Source: Epiperipatus broadwayi (lineage: Eukaryota > Onychophora > Udeonychophora > Euonychophora > Peripatidae). Taken from it: 64,000 bases of DNA. The translations under genes were made by a program, and so were the position numbers. The notes beneath the pieces were generated by a model. The model saw only the letters and a list, made by a program, of their open reading frames with translations, made no database searches and was not told the origin of the DNA. This document shows, piece by piece, positions 61,916 to 64,000 of this stretch (within the stretch, counting starts at the first letter, position 1; the number at the start of each line of letters is the position of its first letter). The stretch spans positions 79,501-143,500 of the forward strand of contig JAQFVV010006738.1 of the NCBI GenBank assembly GCA_028023455.1, written 5' to 3'.

Positions 61916-62966
61916 GCAATTTTTAATTTTTAAAAGCTGAGACTAGTGGCTCCCTCAGTGATCAAAAGAAGACCAACGTGATGAGTATAATATATAAATA
62001 AATGAAATATATTTAATGTATATATTTGATAATATTTATTTATAAATTATCATAATTATAGTTTTAAACTATAGTTTTAATTTTAAAAATAATAATACTT
62101 AAAATAGAATTATTTGTTTTTTTATTTTGACTCTAAATAAAATATTTCTACCTGTATCAAAATAAGTGGTTTAGTTTATTGTTTTCCTGGAGTTATAAAT
62201 TTACCACTATATGTCTAGTGGTTTTGTGCTTTTTTTAATATTATAAATACTATTTATTTATTGTATTCACAAATTATTTTAAACATAAACGTTCACAAAT
62301 GCACTCACATACATTTAAATATCAAATGTATGCTGTTTTATTTACAAGCAGTTTTAAAATCAACTATAAACTGATAGAATTATTGTTCTGTTATGATCGA
62401 TCTATTTAACTTATTAATGGACTTTTAATAGTAAGATGTTTTTCAGAATATTATATGACTAAAAAACTAAATTTATTGATGAATATTCTCTGTAAGTTTT
62501 GGATTTGATAGTGATTTCTAAATTTTGATAAAAAAATTTTAGCTTGTTTGAAAATATGTTGCCATATTGGATTTCCGTAGTAACTCTAAGCAATTTAAAT
62601 TATTATTATTGCCACGTTTTTTTTTTTTTAAATGTTACATTTAGTACTAAGATCTTACAAATACTGTTACATTTGCCTCCCTTTCAATAATTTTTTAATA
62701 AGATTAATCATTCAATTAATAAAAGTCTAAGTACTGGTGAGAGAAACCAGAATTGAAATTTATATTAAAATGGTTAATCTAAAAATAAAACCTTACATAG
62801 TAATAATTTACTCAAAATATTACATTATAGTAATCACAATTAAGCAATTTACAATAAATAAACTAAAGTAAGTAAATATGAATATCTAATAGGTACCACT
62901 TACTAAGTTTTCACGAGATTATATTTAATTCTATATTACATTGGTTCACCTTTTTTATACACTTGT
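61916..62966. other. AT-rich sequence, no gene recognised
   Basis: No supported gene or element. Confidence 0.6.
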
Positions 62967-63150
62967 AATTGATATAAGCACATGGAAACGCTCCAGAAGA
63001 AAAGCTTAACAAGAAGTTTTATTATAGTATGCTGAACATCTTTTGATGTAACAGTGAGTCAAGCTATAAATATGATATTAAGATTAAGATATCATAAACA
63101 GCATTGTTAAGCTTTTCTTACCATCACTTTTCCAACCACTTATATCAATT
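62967..63150. mobile_element. Small MITE-like inverted-repeat element
   Basis: Left AATTGATATAAG and right CTTATATCAATT start arms of about 48 bp that match with some changes; both hold AGAAAAGCTTAACAA near their inner side. The 184-bp unit codes for nothing. Superfamily unknown. Confidence 0.6.
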
Positions 63151-64000
63151 GAAATTACTTTTAGTAATTGTGTGATGCAAATTGTAGATCAACAATAATA
63201 AGTGATTGATTTTTGTTAATGATCACTGGATGGACAAATACCTTCCCAGATGAGTTACTTCTGAGTTTTAATCATAGTCAATATAAGGATTTTTCTTTAT
63301 GTTTGATCGGCTATGCATATTATTGTTAATATGACATGATAAAAATATTTCCCTCCTTGCGTTAAATGTTTAATTTTCAGGCAAATTCATGAAATTTGGA
63401 TTTCAATAAATTTTATCTAATTAGTTTGTCTTTATTATTTTTTATTAATAAAAAAATTGAGCAGATGATTATTTCCTACTATATATTTATAATTATACAT
63501 CCAAAGTATGATCTTTCTATCATATATTTACATGAATGCTAACATTCTAAGATCGCTTATGATACTGACATAATATACAACTTCAGTATCATAAGTGACC
63601 TAAAATGTTTTGTTACACTTTTTTAGCCCAGGGTATAAGTGAGATATACATATTGTTTTATTATCGGACATTTTGAAATTACACTCAGTGGCCAATATAT
63701 TATGCCTTTAGAGGTTTGAATGGTCTATGCTATGAAATATTAGATTCTGTAGCTTATTGCATAATTGTATTTATATCTTCTTGAGTCTGGTTATTATATA
63801 CATTGAATCTTTAGTTGGCTATACTTGATAGTTAACATGTTTTTATAATAGTATTGCTAGATAGAATTGCAATGACCATCCGGAGTGACCAGTCACACTC
63901 ATGTTATCTAATAGAAAGTGTAGTTGGTACTACAGATAATTTAAGTTAAACACAAATATTATGAACATAGTGCTGACTTCATGATTTAATAGGGAGATTT
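63151..64000. other. AT-rich sequence with one hairpin
   Basis: A 21-bp arm hairpin with three mismatches lies at 63548-63603 (CTTATGATACTGA and its complement, 14-base loop). No gene seen to the end of the window. Confidence 0.55.

Overview
The window is repeat-rich, AT-rich DNA from an animal nuclear genome, probably an invertebrate. The evidence is non-LTR retrotransposons of the RTE and CR1/L2-like groups, Penelope-like elements (PLEs) with GIY-YIG endonuclease remnants, hammerhead ribozyme repeats, a hAT-type DNA element, foldback MITEs, and many (AT)n and (TAA)n microsatellites. There are no operons or bacterial-type signals. The element mix would suit a mollusc such as a cephalopod, but nothing here proves the species. 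I cannot identify any intact host gene. Two short segments (778-928 minus, 25271-25355 plus) look like possible host exons. Two runs of N (500 at 2580-3079, 50 at 36406-36455) and two exact Illumina adapter cores show a short-read draft assembly.

Layout. 1-2465: unique AT-rich DNA, then a decayed PLE carboxy end with a GIY-YIG remnant joined to an inverted pair of hammerhead motifs. 3080-8830: no recognisable gene. 8832-10100: non-autonomous hAT-like element carrying a LINE fragment. 10504-10575: tRNA-Val-like retroposon. 10971-11640, 20508-21123 and 32410-32594: three insertions of one hammerhead ribozyme repeat with a 450-bp period; two have clear target-site duplications (14 and 9 bp). 13711-14061: foldback MITE. 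14814-15404: two PLE ends fused head to head in a 0.6-kb palindrome. 15485-18773 (plus) and 21291-23567 (minus): two closely related RTE elements, each with inactivating lesions. 25983-29982 (minus): a nearly complete CR1/L2-like LINE inserted inside a microsatellite.

34143-58140 is a 24-kb cluster of LTR retrotransposons of three related families plus a solo LTR. Each has very long LTRs (about 1.9-3.2 kb) and at most a gag gene; I find no protease, reverse transcriptase or integrase. Family F1 (minus, 34143-39089) has a clear primer binding site and polypurine tract. Family F2 (plus, 39100-52139) is a gag-LTR-gag-LTR tandem with a solo LTR nested in its last LTR. Family F3 (plus, 52156-58140) has both LTRs. 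All LTR types begin with a short terminal palindrome, and F1 and F2 also end in its complement.

58141-64000 is AT-rich with a frameshifted LINE carboxy end (61004-61915, minus), a small MITE and a short hairpin. Function in this window is that of mobile elements: RTE and LINE relics encode (or encoded) endonuclease and reverse transcriptase, the gag-only LTR elements would need enzymes from elsewhere, and the hammerhead repeats would need the machinery of a PLE or similar partner.
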